Shown here piece after piece: positions 62,385-64,000 of a stretch of DNA of 64,000 nucleotides. Source of the DNA: Xiphophorus maculatus (lineage: Eukaryota > Chordata > Actinopteri > Cyprinodontiformes > Poeciliidae). The notes under the pieces are model-generated. The model ran no database searches, had not been told where the DNA came from, and saw only the letters and a program-made list of their open reading frames with translations. Positions within the stretch are counted from its first letter, which is position 1. Every line of letters starts with the position of its first letter. Position numbers and translations under genes: made by a program. The stretch covers positions 13,667,463 to 13,731,462 of the forward strand of contig NC_036456.1 of the NCBI RefSeq assembly GCF_002775205.1, given 5' to 3'.

Positions 62385-64000
62385 ATCTGACCCCTTTTCG
62401 TTTCACTCCAACAACATTAAACAAACCTAATCAACACTACGAACCAGCTTCTTCTTCAAAATATTCCTATTTAAACATGTAAACAGTAGATCACGTTATA
62501 CACTTGATGTTGAAAAATTACATAACAAAACCATGTAAACAGCTTTTCCCAGGCACTGGCATTTCCACAGCAAGTGTTAAAGTGATCCTTGGTTTGCCAT
62601 GTTGGTATTTCCTTTGACAAAGAAAATTCTTGCAAGTTTGCTCCAAGAGGTGACTAAATTAGATTTTCTCTTTTTCTTCGAATGCTGTATAAATGTATTC
62701 TGGTAAAAACCGTCCCCTTGTAATACACTTTGCTTCGTAGAGGGTTTGGCTGTTGAGAAACAATTGCTTTCCTGGAGTCTTGGACTGTGTTGAGGTTTTA
62801 AATTTTACCCAATTGTCTATGTTTGCCCGTGACGTATGTAATGTGCCAGGCACCCCGTAGACATCTGCACAGCTGAAATATTGGCTCATATTTATACTGA
62901 TCTTCTTCGGCTTTTTCTGCATACATACAACTCAGACTAAGAACTTGATGAGTATTCAATTGTTTGTAAAATCTGTTACATATTGTACACAAAATGAACA
63001 TCAACACAAATAAACAATGATTAACTTAAATGGATGTTTATAGCTGTCAGCAGACAAAATGTGAACAAAGGCACTGAATCTCAATCAGTATAAAATCTGT
63101 ACTCCTAAAAAAAAGCTTCTATGTGCAAAGACCTCCTTTTGAGTTATTTTCTGTTTATATTTTTCATTTTTAAGATTTACGGAGGGAACTAAAGCAGAGA
63201 GGTGGCCAACTTTCCTCATGAGAGATTTTAAGCATTCATATAATTTAAATTAGCCAGTGTAACCCAAGCGTATTGCTTTCTTCACCACTGAAACCAAGTG
63301 CGATCAAAATCAGGTTACAGTGTCCACCAGCACCCAACATAGTTTGATTTTGCTTCTTCATGTGATTGCATAGTGTTTTTCTTTTTCTCTGATTTTATAA
63401 ATCAATATATTTGAGCAAAACACAGAGCAAAACAATATAGAAGAGTAAGTACAGTTGGCGCGCTTACTGTTTTAACAAGAACAAGTAAATGTTCAAAAAA
63501 CTTGCGAGTCTCAGTTCAAACTGTGCATCATGTTTCGGAGCACTCTGACCATGCTGGATGAGCTCCACATTGGTCCCCGATTTATCCTGCATCTACATGT
63601 ACACAACAACTTTTTGCCCTCTTTCTTAGCTAGACTTTACTTGATTCAGAGTGTTTGCCAGTGCAATTGGATACCACCTCAATATTTGTTGGGTGGTCAT
63701 AGCAAGGAGAGTCCAGATTCTGTTCAGGGACAGTCCTATTTGCGGCATATTATTTAACCTATTTCGTACTCTTTCAGGCCACTGGAAAAGATTTAATTGT
63801 ATTTCTTTATCCTACATGTGAAAGCAAAAAAGTCCAGCAACATTTTGCCAGCTGACTCTCAGCTTTCCCAGAGTATGTACAGTATATGTACACAAATTCA
63901 CACTGTGAGTGAACTTTTTCAGTATGGAACAGCTTACTTCAAAATAATAGGCAGGCATGTTTAGTAGTAGATTAGTAGATTTTTATTTTCAGTCCCATGT
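62385..64000 (+). other. 3' flank of CNTF-like gene 2
   Basis: No further gene is seen. The first part parallels the 3' region of copy 1. At 63065-63190 it matches intron 2 of copy 1, and at 63473-63570 it matches the copy 1 flank at 59330. At 63350-63440 (CTTCTTCATGTGATT ... ATAAATCAATATATT) it matches 61705-61800 inside intron 2 of copy 2. Confidence 0.5.

Overview
The window looks like nuclear DNA of a teleost fish. The sequence is AT-rich, genes are broken into exons with GT/AG borders, and degenerate Tc1/mariner, Ty3/gypsy and LINE relics lie between them. The recognisable protein genes are two secreted or surface mucins and two cytokines of the CNTF type. Gene models below were built by eye from splice signals and reading phase; no database search was possible.

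Left part (1-18.4 kb, minus strand): a giant mucin gene that runs off the left edge. A 14-codon signal-peptide exon (18422-18380) joins a single 15.1-kb exon (18210-3080). That exon encodes about 5,000 residues of a degenerate seven-residue Thr-rich repeat (TTTTAAP and variants, 21 bp per unit). It is followed by an SEA domain spread over three exons (tail of the giant exon, 2686-2625, 2536-2388) and by a second Thr-repeat exon (2160 to beyond base 1). The repeats show higher-order structure, including three near-identical 588-bp blocks.

Middle left (18.4-32.7 kb): a second minus-strand mucin-like gene with the same layout: a short Kozak-preceded signal exon (32726-32693), a phase-1 intron, then a 7.0-kb exon (31605-24584). 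Its Ser/Thr-rich sequence is not a simple tandem repeat. A few unassigned minus-strand exon candidates lie between the two mucin genes (19.3-21.9 kb).

Centre (32.7-53.2 kb): I see no convincing gene. This stretch holds microsatellites, a LINE-like 3' tail, a Tc1/mariner relic, a dispersed repeat, a degenerate Ty3/gypsy RNase H-integrase relic, a short inverted-repeat element and several perfect hairpins.

Right part (53.2-64 kb, plus strand): two tandem, intact three-exon genes of 191 and 189 residues, both resembling ciliary neurotrophic factor. They lack a signal peptide, keep the four-helix layout and keep the F-x-x-K pair at the start of helix D. Promoter, introns and 3' flanks are also duplicated. 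Exon 3 and its non-coding flanks are far more alike than exon 2, which suggests gene conversion. The mucins and cytokines have no evident functional link; they are simply neighbours.
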